Source: Pseudoroseicyclus_A sp041714655 | GTDB taxonomy: Bacteria; Pseudomonadota; Alphaproteobacteria; Rhodobacterales; Rhodobacteraceae | DNA: 64,000 nt | Reading direction: 5' to 3' | Assembly: GCF_041714655.1 (NCBI RefSeq) | Contig: NZ_CP168219.1 | Coordinates: 2,170,001 to 2,234,000 of the forward strand | In this document: positions 16,749 through 24,531 of the stretch, one piece after another | How the letters are laid out: each line of letters starts with the position of its first letter | Position numbering within the stretch: position 1 is the stretch's first letter | Translations under genes and position numbers: made by a program | The notes under the pieces: generated by a model | The model's database searches: none | The model's input: only the letters and a program-made list of their open reading frames with translations | What the model was told of the DNA's origin: nothing

Positions 16749-17776
16749 GCGATGGCCATGATGGCACCGTCGCGGCTGACCAGCACGACCTCAACCTCGA
16801 CCGGCGCGCCGCCCAGGAGCGCCAGCGCGGCGTCGCGGGCGCGGGCGGCGATGGCATCGGCCAGATGCGGGGCGCGGGTGACGGCCTCGAGCACCGTGTT
16901 GGCGCTGGCGAGCGCGGGGTCGCCCGCCCAGTCGGCCAGCGCCGCCATATCGGCCTCGGAGCGCGAGGAATGCAGGTCCACCGCGCCCTGCGCCAGCTTG
17001 GCGAGCTTGCCGGGGCCGCCGCCGACGGTGAGGCGGGGCACCGGATGGCGCCGGAGGTACTTCAGCAGCCCGCCGGCGAAATCGCCCATGTCGAGCATGG
17101 CATGATCCGGCAGGCCATAATGCGCCTGCACCGCCCGCTCGCTCGTCGCCCCGGTGCAGCCGGCGACATGGGGCGTGCCGGTCGCCCGCGCCACATCGAC
17201 GCCGCGGTGGATCGAGGCGATCCAGGCGGCGCAGGAGAAGGGGCGGACGACGCCGGTCGTGCCGAGGATCGACAGCCCGCCCTCGATGCCGAGCCGGCCG
17301 TTCCAGGTGCGTTTGGCGATCTCCGCCCCGCCGGGGATGGAGATGGTGATGGCCACGTCGGGGGCGCGGCCGTGATGGGCGGCGGTCTCCGCCACCGCCT
17401 CCTCCATCATCTTGCGGGGGACGGGGTTGATCGCCGGCTCTCCCGGCGGGATCGGCAGGCCGGGTTTGGTGACCATGCCCACCCCCTCGCCCGCCGCGAA
17501 GGTCACGCCGCCGGTGGAGGCCGCGACCCGGGCGACGATGAGGGCGCCGTGGGTGACATCAGGGTCGTCGCCGGCATCCTTGACGATGCCCGCCTCGGCC
17601 CAGCCCTCCCCCGCCGCGCAATGGGCGAGCGCGAAGCGAGGGGTCTCGCCGCGGGGCAGAACGAGGGAGACCTCCTCCGGGAAGGCGCCGCCCCAGAGCC
17701 GGGCAAGCGCCGCCTTGACCGCCGCCGTGGCGCAGGCGCCGGTCGTCCAGCCGCGGCGGAGGGGGGGCTCGCTCAT
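16745..17776 (-). CDS. cbiD: Cobalt-precorrin-5B C1-methyltransferase
   Basis: 343 residues from the ATG at 17776 (MSEPPLRRGWTTGACA); an ATG four codons upstream is the alternative. CbiD methylates C-1 of the corrin ring. Landmarks are RRGWTTGACATAAVKAAL, INPVPRKMM, ISIPGGAEIAKRTWN, GGLSILGTTGVVRPFS, and the C-terminal LHSSRSEADM. The aerobic pathway normally uses CobF for this methylation, yet here cbiD is paired with cobK; no cobF is in the window. It is divergent from cobA across 138 nt, in which I find no cobalamin riboswitch. Confidence 0.95.
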   Translation of the reverse strand: MSEPPLRRGWTTGACATAAVKAALARLWGGAFPEEVSLVLPRGETPRFALAHCAAGEGWAEAGIVKDAGDDPDVTHGALIVARVAASTGGVTFAAGEGVGMVTKPGLPIPPGEPAINPVPRKMMEEAVAETAAHHGRAPDVAITISIPGGAEIAKRTWNGRLGIEGGLSILGTTGVVRPFSCAAWIASIHRGVDVARATGTPHVAGCTGATSERAVQAHYGLPDHAMLDMGDFAGGLLKYLRRHPVPRLTVGGGPGKLAKLAQGAVDLHSSRSEADMAALADWAGDPALASANTVLEAVTRAPHLADAIAARARDAALALLGGAPVEVEVVLVSRDGAIMAIA

Positions 17777-17914
17777 GGGGCGGATCATATCGGGCGGCGC
17801 GGCGGGGCCAAGGGCGAAGGCGCGGGCCCGGGCGGCAGGCGACGTCGCGCCCGGGCACCGGGATGCCGCCCGGGGGGCTTTCACAAAGCGCCCGGAGGGG
17901 CGATATAGCGGCCC

Positions 17915-18691
17915 ATGAAGCTGCCCGCGCATCACTGGCCGGAGTTCCAGCCCGGATGGGTCTGGCTCTGCGGCGCCGGGCCCGGCGATGCCGGGCTGCT
18001 GACACTCCATGCCCTCAACGGCCTCTCCCAGGCCGATGTGGTGGTGCATGACGCGCTGGTGGGGCCGGAGATCCTCGCCATGGCGCCGCAGGCCGAGCTG
18101 ATCCATGCCGGCAAGCGGGGCGGCAAGCCCTCGGCCAAGCAGACCGACATCTCGCTGAAGCTCGTCGAGCTGGCGCGGGAGGGCAAGCGGGTGCTGCGGC
18201 TCAAGGGGGGGGATCCCTTCGTCTTCGGGCGGGGCGGCGAGGAGGGCGCGGCGCTGAAGGCGGCCGGCGTGCCGATGCGCATCATCCCCGGCATCTCTGC
18301 GGGAATCGGCGGGCTGGCCTATGCCGGCATCCCGGTCACGCATCGCGACGTCAACCAGTCGGTGACCTTCATCACCGGCCACGACCAGACGGCCGAGACG
18401 CCGCAGACACTGGATTGGCAGGCGATATCAAAGGCCTCCGAGGTGCTCGTCATCTACATGGGCATGAAGCATATCGGCCAGATCGCCGGGGCGCTGCTGG
18501 CGGCCGGGCGGCCCGCGGGCGAGCCGGTGGCCGTGGTGACCGACGCGACGCTCCCCAGCCAGCGGGTGCTGGAGACGACGCTCGGCGCGCTCGAGGCGGA
18601 TATCGCCGCGGCCGGCATGACGCCGCCGGCGATCATCTGCATCGGCCGGGTGGTGGAGAAGCGGGCGGTGCTGAACTGGCTGGGGACGTGA
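17915..18691 (+). CDS. cobA: Uroporphyrinogen-III C-methyltransferase
   Basis: 258 residues, the stand-alone SUMT form. It transfers two methyl groups from SAM to uroporphyrinogen III, giving precorrin-2, the branch point to B12 and siroheme. Landmarks are LCGAGPGDAGLLTLHAL near the N-terminus, VLRLKGGDPFVFGRGGEE near residue 95, PGISAGIGGLAYAGIPVTHR, and VIYMGMKHI. There is no fused CysG dehydrogenase domain. GGAGG occurs about 17 nt upstream, farther than optimal. cobB follows 85 nt downstream, with an R2 module between. Confidence 0.96.
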   Translation: MKLPAHHWPEFQPGWVWLCGAGPGDAGLLTLHALNGLSQADVVVHDALVGPEILAMAPQAELIHAGKRGGKPSAKQTDISLKLVELAREGKRVLRLKGGDPFVFGRGGEEGAALKAAGVPMRIIPGISAGIGGLAYAGIPVTHRDVNQSVTFITGHDQTAETPQTLDWQAISKASEVLVIYMGMKHIGQIAGALLAAGRPAGEPVAVVTDATLPSQRVLETTLGALEADIAAAGMTPPAIICIGRVVEKRAVLNWLGT

Positions 18692-18705
18692 AGGTTTCCG
18701 GCGTC

Positions 18706-18776
18706 GCGGGGGGCGCTGCCCCCCCCGGTCGCCCGAGGGGCGACTCCCCCCGCGGGTATTTGGAGAAAAGCGAGAG
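18706..18776 (+). repeat. R2 double-hairpin module; forms the cobB leader
   Basis: GGGGGGC-GCT-GCCCCCC (18708-18724), then GTCGCCC-GAG-GGGCGAC (18728-18744), then a tail TCCCCCCGCGGG plus TATTTGGAGAAAAGCGAGAG, which ends directly against the cobB ATG at 18777. The GGAGAAAAG part of the tail is the best ribosome-binding site for cobB. Near-identical to the copy at 24449-24520. Confidence 0.75.
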
Positions 18777-20039
18777 ATGAGCCGGGGGCTCGTCATCGCG
18801 GCGCCCTCCTCCGGGGCCGGCAAGACCACGGTGACGCTAGGGCTCCTCCGGGCGCTGCGGCGGGCCGGAGTGGCCGTGAGGGGCGCGAAATCGGGCCCGG
18901 ATTACATCGACCCGCGCTTCCATGAGGCGGCGACGGGGGTGCCCTGCGGCAATCTCGACGCCTGGGCGATGCGGCCGGAGCGGCTGCGGGCGCTGGCCGG
19001 GGGCGCGGGGCTGCTGATCGTCGAGGGGGCCATGGGGCTGTTCGACGGGGCGCCGCCGGACGGCGCCGGCTCGGCGGCGGAGCTCGCCAAGGTGCTGGGC
19101 GCGCCGGTGGTGCTGGTGGTCGATGCCGGGCGGATGGCCGGCTCGGTGGCGGCGCTGGTGGCGGGATTTGCGGGTTTCGACAAGGGGTTGCGGGTCGCCG
19201 GGGTGATCCTCAACCGGGTCGGGTCGGAGCGGCACGAGGCGATGCTGAGGCGGGCGCTGGCGCCGCTGGGCCTGCCGGTGCTGGGCGCCGTGCGGCGGGA
19301 CGCCGGGCTCGCCCATCCATCGCGGCATCTGGGGCTCGTGCAGGCGGAGGAGCGGCAGGATCTGGAGGCCTTCTTGGACCGGGCCGCCGATGCCATGGCC
19401 GAGTTGGACCTCGCGGCGCTGGACGCGCTGGCGGCGGAGCTGACCCCAGGCGCGGCGCCGCTGCCCCGGCCCCCCGCCCAGCGGATCGCCGTGGCGCGTG
19501 ATGCCGCCTTCGCCTTCGCCTATCCGCATCTGCTGGACGGCTGGCGAGCAGCGGGGGCGGAGGTGCGGCTCTTCTCGCCGCTCGCCGACGAACCGGCGCC
19601 GGCGGCGGATCTGATCTACCTGCCGGGCGGCTATCCGGAGCTGCATGCCGGGCGGCTGGCCGGGGCGGGCCGCTTCCTCCAGAGCCTGAGGAACGCGACG
19701 GAAGGCACGGAAATTCATGGAGAATGCGGCGGCTACATGGTGCTGGGGGACGGGCTGGTCGATGCTGACGGGCAGCGACATGCCATGGCCGGGCTCCTGC
19801 GGCTCGAGACCTCCTTCGCCAGCCGACGCCTGCATCTGGGCTACAGGGAGGTCACGGCCGAGGCCGGGCCCTTCGCCGGCCCATGGGCCGCACATGAATT
19901 CCACTACGCAACTACGCTTTCTGAAAGGGGAAATCCCCTCCTCACAGCGCGTGATGCCGAAGGCACCGCCCTGCCCGCCATGGGCCTCCGCGAGGGCCGC
20001 GTGCAGGGCTCCTTCGCGCATCTGATCGAGCCACGGTGA
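18777..20039 (+). CDS. cobB: Cobyrinate/hydrogenobyrinate a,c-diamide synthase
   Basis: 420 residues. The enzyme amidates the a and c side chains of the corrin ring using ATP and glutamine. The N-terminal P-loop is APSSGAGKTTVTLGLL (residues 9-24), followed by AKSGPDYIDPRFH and VEGAMGLFDG. The C-terminal class I glutamine amidotransferase-like domain has its catalytic cysteine at residue 317 in GECGGYMVLG, preceded by YLPGGYPELHA. Translation probably uses a ribosome site lying inside the preceding R2 repeat. It lies downstream of cobA in the same direction. Confidence 0.95.
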   Translation: MSRGLVIAAPSSGAGKTTVTLGLLRALRRAGVAVRGAKSGPDYIDPRFHEAATGVPCGNLDAWAMRPERLRALAGGAGLLIVEGAMGLFDGAPPDGAGSAAELAKVLGAPVVLVVDAGRMAGSVAALVAGFAGFDKGLRVAGVILNRVGSERHEAMLRRALAPLGLPVLGAVRRDAGLAHPSRHLGLVQAEERQDLEAFLDRAADAMAELDLAALDALAAELTPGAAPLPRPPAQRIAVARDAAFAFAYPHLLDGWRAAGAEVRLFSPLADEPAPAADLIYLPGGYPELHAGRLAGAGRFLQSLRNATEGTEIHGECGGYMVLGDGLVDADGQRHAMAGLLRLETSFASRRLHLGYREVTAEAGPFAGPWAAHEFHYATTLSERGNPLLTARDAEGTALPAMGLREGRVQGSFAHLIEPR

Positions 20040-20115
20040 TGCGCCGCCATGCGCTCCACCAACTGCGGCCTTCCGCGATCTTGCGGCGGCGGCGCGGCGG
20101 GGATACCGGAACGCC

Positions 20116-21336
20116 ATGAGTATCGAGACCGAAAGCGCCCTCACCGACGACCGTGCCGCACGGCGCAATGTCGCCGTCCTCGTCGCCGCCCAGGCGGTGA
20201 TCGGCTCGCAGATGCCGATGCTCTTCACCATCGGCGGGCTCGCCGGGCAGATGCTGGCGCCGAATGCCTGCCTCGCCACCCTGCCGATCTCGCTTATTGT
20301 CTTCGGCTCGATGACCACGGCACCCTGGATCTCGCCCTTCATGGCCCACTCGGGCCGCCGCGCCGGCTTCGTCGCCGGCTGCCTCGGCGGCGCCGCGGGC
20401 GCCCTGATCGGCGCCTGGGCCATTGCCATCGGCTCCTTCCCGCTCCTGCTCGTCGGCTCGTACCTCACCGGCATATACATGTCGGCGCAGGGCTTTTTCC
20501 GCTTCGCGGCGACCGACCGCGCCAGCGCCGAATTCCGCCCGCGCGCTATCTCTTACGTGATGGCCGGCGGGCTCGCCTCGGCGATCATCGGGCCGCAGCT
20601 CGTGAAGATCACGGCGGAGGCGACGGCGATTCCCTTCATCGGCACCTATCTGGCGGCCGCCGCGGTGAACCTCGTGGGGCTCGGGCTCGTCATGCTGCTC
20701 GACCTGCCGCCGCAGGCGCCGACGCCCGGCGCCCCGCGCGGGCGGAGCATCGGCCAGCTCCTCCGCTCGCCCCGCATCGCCGTCGCCATCATCTGCGCCA
20801 TGGTGAGCTACGCGCTCATGAACCTCGTCATGACCTCGACGCCGCTCGCCGTCGTCGGCTGCGGCTTCACGCGCAACAATGCCGCCGATGTGGTGACCGC
20901 CCATGTGCTGGCGATGTTCGTCCCCTCCTTCTTCACCGGCCATCTGATCGCCCGCTTCGGGGTGCTGAAGATCATGGGCATAGGCCTCGCGATTCTCGCC
21001 GGCGCCGGCGTGGTCGGCCTCGCCGGGGTGGAGCTGACGAACTTCTTCGGGGCGCTCATCCTTCTCGGCCTCGGCTGGAACTTCGGCTTCATCGGCGCCA
21101 CGACGCTTCTCGCCTCCAGCCACCGGCCGGAGGAGCGCGGGCGCGTGCAGGGCCTCAACGATGCGATCGTCTTCGGCTGCGTGACACTGGCGAGCCTCGC
21201 CTCGGGCGGGCTGATGAACTGCTCGGGCGGCGATGTCGTGCAGGGCTGGGACGCGGTGAACCTCGCGATGATCCCGCTGCTGGCACTGGCCGGCGCTTCG
21301 CTCATCTGGCTGGCGATGCGGCCGAAGGAGGCCTGA
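20116..21336 (+). CDS. Major facilitator superfamily transporter
   Basis: 406 residues with about 12 hydrophobic helices and two halves split by a charged loop near residues 198-215. The signature region between helices 2 and 3 (MAHSGRRAGFVAG) resembles the MFS G-x-x-x-D-R-x-G-R-R loop with D replaced. The long helices are Ala/Gly-rich. The substrate is not evident; its position after cobB hints at, but does not prove, a link to cofactor metabolism. Its stop codon is 1 nt from the stop of the convergent phytoene-synthase-like gene. Confidence 0.85.
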   Translation: MSIETESALTDDRAARRNVAVLVAAQAVIGSQMPMLFTIGGLAGQMLAPNACLATLPISLIVFGSMTTAPWISPFMAHSGRRAGFVAGCLGGAAGALIGAWAIAIGSFPLLLVGSYLTGIYMSAQGFFRFAATDRASAEFRPRAISYVMAGGLASAIIGPQLVKITAEATAIPFIGTYLAAAAVNLVGLGLVMLLDLPPQAPTPGAPRGRSIGQLLRSPRIAVAIICAMVSYALMNLVMTSTPLAVVGCGFTRNNAADVVTAHVLAMFVPSFFTGHLIARFGVLKIMGIGLAILAGAGVVGLAGVELTNFFGALILLGLGWNFGFIGATTLLASSHRPEERGRVQGLNDAIVFGCVTLASLASGGLMNCSGGDVVQGWDAVNLAMIPLLALAGASLIWLAMRPKEA

Positions 21337-21337
21337 G

Positions 21338-22090
21338 CTACCAGCCGCCCGTGGCGGCCTTCACCAGAAGCGACAGCCGGCGCGCGAAGGGCGAGGCTTC
21401 GAGCCGCCCCTCCTCCACCAGCTCCGGCGCCTTTGTGGCGCGGGCGAGGATGCCGCCGGCCTGCCAATGGGCGCGGAGCGCCGGGGCGAGGCCGGTGAGG
21501 TCACGCTCCCGCGCCGTCTTCAGCCACGCAAGGCCGATGGGGGCGAGGATGCCGGCCCGCTCGGGCAGCGGCTCCATCCCCGCGGCGCGGAGGCGGGGAA
21601 CGGCGAGGAACCAGTTGGCGAGGCCGCCGGCCCGCGCAGCGAGGCGGAGCGCCGGCTCCTGCCCGGGCGCCGCGCCAAGGCCGAGGGCGGCGGCCCAGGC
21701 GAGCGTGCCGGCGGTGGCGTCGAGATGCGCCTCGAGCGCGGCGCGGCTCTCCAGCGGGTCGCGGTTCGCCTCGGTCATCCGCGCGGCGATCATCGGGTCG
21801 AGCAGCGCCGCGGTGATCGGCGCCCGCCCCATCAGCTCGGCGAGCGGCTGGACGACCTCATGTTTGCGGACCTTGCCGGCCTCGATCTCACTCAGCGCCT
21901 CGCGCCACCAGGTCAGGCGGACGGCGGCGATCATGGGCTCGGAGGTGCCCCAGGCGGCGCGGGAAAGTTCGACATTCAGCGCATAGAGCGGGAAGAGCAC
22001 GGCGCGCGCGGCGGGAGCCACCGACATGGCGGCGAGGAAGCGGGTCTCGTCGCCCGCCTTCACGATCTCGGCGCAGGCCTGCAGGCTCAT
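21338..22090 (-). CDS. Squalene/phytoene synthase-family protein (NDUFAF6-like, degenerate active site)
   Basis: 250 residues from the ATG at 22090, which overlaps the methyltransferase stop (ATGA); longer frames are read-through of that gene. The fold signature is present (FPLYALNVELSRAAW, RLTWWREALSEIEAG, LRLAARAGGLANWFLAVP). However, the two Asp-rich motifs that bind diphosphate-Mg in true phytoene synthases are absent: the positions read RLTWWREAL and ANWFLAVPRLRAA. That pattern fits the NDUFAF6-like branch thought to act in respiratory complex I assembly, rather than carotenoid synthesis. No crt genes lie nearby. Confidence 0.82.
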   Translation of the reverse strand: MSLQACAEIVKAGDETRFLAAMSVAPAARAVLFPLYALNVELSRAAWGTSEPMIAAVRLTWWREALSEIEAGKVRKHEVVQPLAELMGRAPITAALLDPMIAARMTEANRDPLESRAALEAHLDATAGTLAWAAALGLGAAPGQEPALRLAARAGGLANWFLAVPRLRAAGMEPLPERAGILAPIGLAWLKTARERDLTGLAPALRAHWQAGGILARATKAPELVEEGRLEASPFARRLSLLVKAATGGW

Positions 22091-22788
22091 GCGGGCCGCG
22101 CGGCGATGAAGAGATAGCCGGTCTGGCGCTTCACCTTCTCCCACACCGCCGCCTCGGCGCGGGCCTCGGCGACTGCGGCGAGGAGGGCCTCGCCCGCCCC
22201 CGGCTCCAGCGCGTCGCAGCGGGCGCGGAGGGGGCCGTAATAGGCCTGCCACGCGGCGTCGGAGAGGCGCCAGCTCTCCACCACCTGCCAGCCGGCGGCG
22301 GTGCACGCGGCATGCAGCGCGGCTTCGGAGAGCACCGGATCGCCGCCCCAGAAGGCGCGGGCCTCGGGGCTCTCCTCGAAGAGGCAGCCCTGCGAAAAGG
22401 CGAGCCCGCCGCCCGGGGCCACGAGCCTCCGCATGGCGGCGAGCGCCGCTTCGAGCCCCATCGTGTAGAGCGCGCCGGCCGACCAGATGAGGTCGAAGGG
22501 CCCGCCGGGGTTCGCCATCGGCGCCACCTCGGCGGCGACGCGAGGGTCATCCCCCCAGGCCTCGCTCACCCGCGCCACGAAGGGCGCATGGGTGTCGCGG
22601 GCGGTCACATGGCCCCCGGGCGCCGCCCCCAGCAGCGCCGCGATGTCGGCGCCGGGCCCGCAGCCGGCGTCGAGGATCCGGGCATCGGGCGCCACCCCGA
22701 GCACCGCCGTCGCCCGCGCCACATCGGCGGGCTCGCCCGGCCCCTCGCGGGGGATGCCGGCGTGGACGGTGAAGAACTCCGGGCTCAC
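22087..22788 (-). CDS. Class I SAM-dependent methyltransferase
   Basis: 233 residues. Motif I is ILDAGCGPGADIAALLG (residues 38-54), and motif IV/post-I is visible as FDLIWSAGALYTMGLEAAL and VAPGGGLAFSQGCL. The C-terminal part (WRLSDAAWQAYYGPL) resembles methyltransferases of UbiE/small-molecule type. The substrate is unknown. Both ends are coupled by ATGA overlaps: to cimA upstream (22785-22788) and to the phytoene-synthase-like gene downstream (22087-22090). Confidence 0.88.
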   Translation of the reverse strand: MSPEFFTVHAGIPREGPGEPADVARATAVLGVAPDARILDAGCGPGADIAALLGAAPGGHVTARDTHAPFVARVSEAWGDDPRVAAEVAPMANPGGPFDLIWSAGALYTMGLEAALAAMRRLVAPGGGLAFSQGCLFEESPEARAFWGGDPVLSEAALHAACTAAGWQVVESWRLSDAAWQAYYGPLRARCDALEPGAGEALLAAVAEARAEAAVWEKVKRQTGYLFIAARPA

Positions 22789-24422
22789 TTGCCCGCCGCC
22801 CTCAGCGTGCCGCCCGTCTTCTGCATCAGCTTCCAGCGGACGGCATCGACCAGCGCCTCCACCGAGGCGTCGACGATGTTGGCCGAGACGCCGACGGTCG
22901 ACCAGCGCCGCTGCTCGCCATCCTCGCTGTCGATGATGACGCGGGTCACGGCCTCCGTCCCCGCCCCGGTGATGCGCACCTTGAAGTCGACGAGATGCAT
23001 GTCGTCGACCTCCGCCTGGAAGCGGCCGAGGTCCTTCGCCAGCGCGTTCCAGAGCGCGTTGACGGGGCCGGCGTCGGGCGTTTCCTCACCATGGGCGTTC
23101 TCGTAGAAGGAGGTGATGCGCTCGCCGCCGATGGCGATGGTCACCACCGCCTCCGAGACGGTCACCACCTCGCCGCGGGCATTGCGCCGCCGCTCAGAGA
23201 TCACCCGGTAGCGCTCCAGATCGAAGAAGCGGGGCAACTGGCCGAGCGCCTCCAGCGCCAGAAGCTCGAAGCTCGCCTGGGCGGTGTCGTAGGAATAGCC
23301 CTTCGATTCCCGCTCCTTGATGGTCTCGAGGATCAGCGGCAGCTCCGCCGCGCCCTTCTCCACCTCGATCCCCGCCTCGGCGAGCCGGGTGCGCAGGTTC
23401 GAGGTGCCCGCCTGGTTCGACATCGGCACGATGCGGGCATTGCCGACGAGTTCGGGCTCGATATGCTCGTAGGTGCGCGGATCCTTGGCGATGGCGGAGG
23501 CATGGAGCCCCGCCTTGTGCGCGAAGGCCGAGGCGCCGACATAGGGCGCCTGCTTCATCGGCACGCGGTTGAGGATGTCGTCGAGCATCCGGCTCACCCG
23601 GCGCAGGCCCTTCAGCGCCTCCAGTGTCACCCCGGTCTCGAAGCGGCTGGCGTAGGGCTCCTTCAGCAAGAGCGTCGGGATCAGCGTCGTCAGGTTGGCA
23701 TTGCCGCAGCGCTCACCTAGCCCGTTGAGCGTGCCCTGCACCTGGCGGACCCCGGCCTCGACGGCGGCGAGCGAGCCGGCGACGGCCTGGCCGGTGTCGT
23801 CATGGCAATGGATGCCCAGGTGATCGCCCGGGATGCCGGCCTTGATGACCTCGCCCACGATCGCCGCGATCTCGCCCGGCAGCGTGCCGCCATTGGTGTC
23901 GCAGAGCACCACCCAGCAGGCCCCGGCGGCATAGGCGGACAGGACGCATCCGAGCGCGTAATCCCGGTTCGCCTTGAACCCGTCGAAGAAATGCTCGGCA
24001 TCGAAGAGCGCCTCGCGCCCCTCGGCGACGAGATGCGCGATGGAGGCCGAGATGTTCTCGACATTCTCCTCCAACGTGATGCCGAGCGCCGTGGTGACGT
24101 GGAAGTCATGCGTCTTGCCGACGAGGCAGACCGCCTTCGTCCCCGCATTCATCACCGCCGCCAGCACGTCGTCATTGCCGGCCGAGCGCCCGGCGCGCTT
24201 GGTCATGCCGAAGGCGGTGATGGCGGCGCGCCCCGGCTCCACCTTCTCGAAGAAGCCCGAATCCGTCGGGTTGGCCCCCGGCCAGCCGCCCTCGATCTGG
24301 TCGATCCCCAGGCGGTCGAGCGCCCGGGCGATGCGCAGCTTCTCGTCGGTCGAGAACTGCACACCTTGCGTCTGCGCCCCGTCGCGCAGCGTCGTGTCAT
24401 AGAGCCAGAGCCGCTCCGCCAT
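22785..24422 (-). CDS. cimA: (R)-citramalate synthase
   Basis: 545 residues from the ATG at 24422; a GTG immediately before it extends the frame by one codon. The enzyme condenses pyruvate and acetyl-CoA to citramalate, the threonine-independent route to 2-oxobutyrate and isoleucine. The N-terminal HMGL-like TIM barrel starts LYDTTLRDGAQTQGVQFS with the metal-binding DxxxR, and has GIHCHDDTGQAVAGSLAAV. The C-terminal LeuA dimer/regulatory domain covers about 410-545 (HLVDFKVRITGAGTEAV). Length and PGANPTDSGFF fit the long CimA subfamily rather than LeuA. An R2 repeat lies just upstream. Confidence 0.95.
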   Translation of the reverse strand: MAERLWLYDTTLRDGAQTQGVQFSTDEKLRIARALDRLGIDQIEGGWPGANPTDSGFFEKVEPGRAAITAFGMTKRAGRSAGNDDVLAAVMNAGTKAVCLVGKTHDFHVTTALGITLEENVENISASIAHLVAEGREALFDAEHFFDGFKANRDYALGCVLSAYAAGACWVVLCDTNGGTLPGEIAAIVGEVIKAGIPGDHLGIHCHDDTGQAVAGSLAAVEAGVRQVQGTLNGLGERCGNANLTTLIPTLLLKEPYASRFETGVTLEALKGLRRVSRMLDDILNRVPMKQAPYVGASAFAHKAGLHASAIAKDPRTYEHIEPELVGNARIVPMSNQAGTSNLRTRLAEAGIEVEKGAAELPLILETIKERESKGYSYDTAQASFELLALEALGQLPRFFDLERYRVISERRRNARGEVVTVSEAVVTIAIGGERITSFYENAHGEETPDAGPVNALWNALAKDLGRFQAEVDDMHLVDFKVRITGAGTEAVTRVIIDSEDGEQRRWSTVGVSANIVDASVEALVDAVRWKLMQKTGGTLRAAGK

Positions 24423-24448
24423 CACAGCCTCCCGGACGCGCCGCGCCC

Positions 24449-24520
24449 CTCTCGCTTTTCTTCAGATACCCGCAGGGGGAATCGGCCCTCGGGTCGACGG
24501 GGGGCGGCGCCCCCCTCTCT
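24449..24520 (-). repeat. R2 double-hairpin module; forms the cimA leader
   Basis: Reading the minus strand: GGGGGGC-GCC-GCCCCCC, then an imperfect GTCGACCC/GGGCCGAT hairpin, then TCCCCCTGCGGG and TATCTGAAGAAAAGCGAGAG. The tail ends 27 nt upstream of the cimA ATG. It differs from the cobB copy at only a few positions. It lies between cysS and cimA, which are both on the minus strand, so it could also terminate cysS transcripts. Confidence 0.75.
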
Positions 24521-24531
24521 TGCCGAAAGAC

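Noticed and set aside
17777..17914. Cobalamin riboswitch between cbiD and cobA
   Set aside because: No B12-box-like sequence or extended leader could be found in the 138-nt divergent gap.
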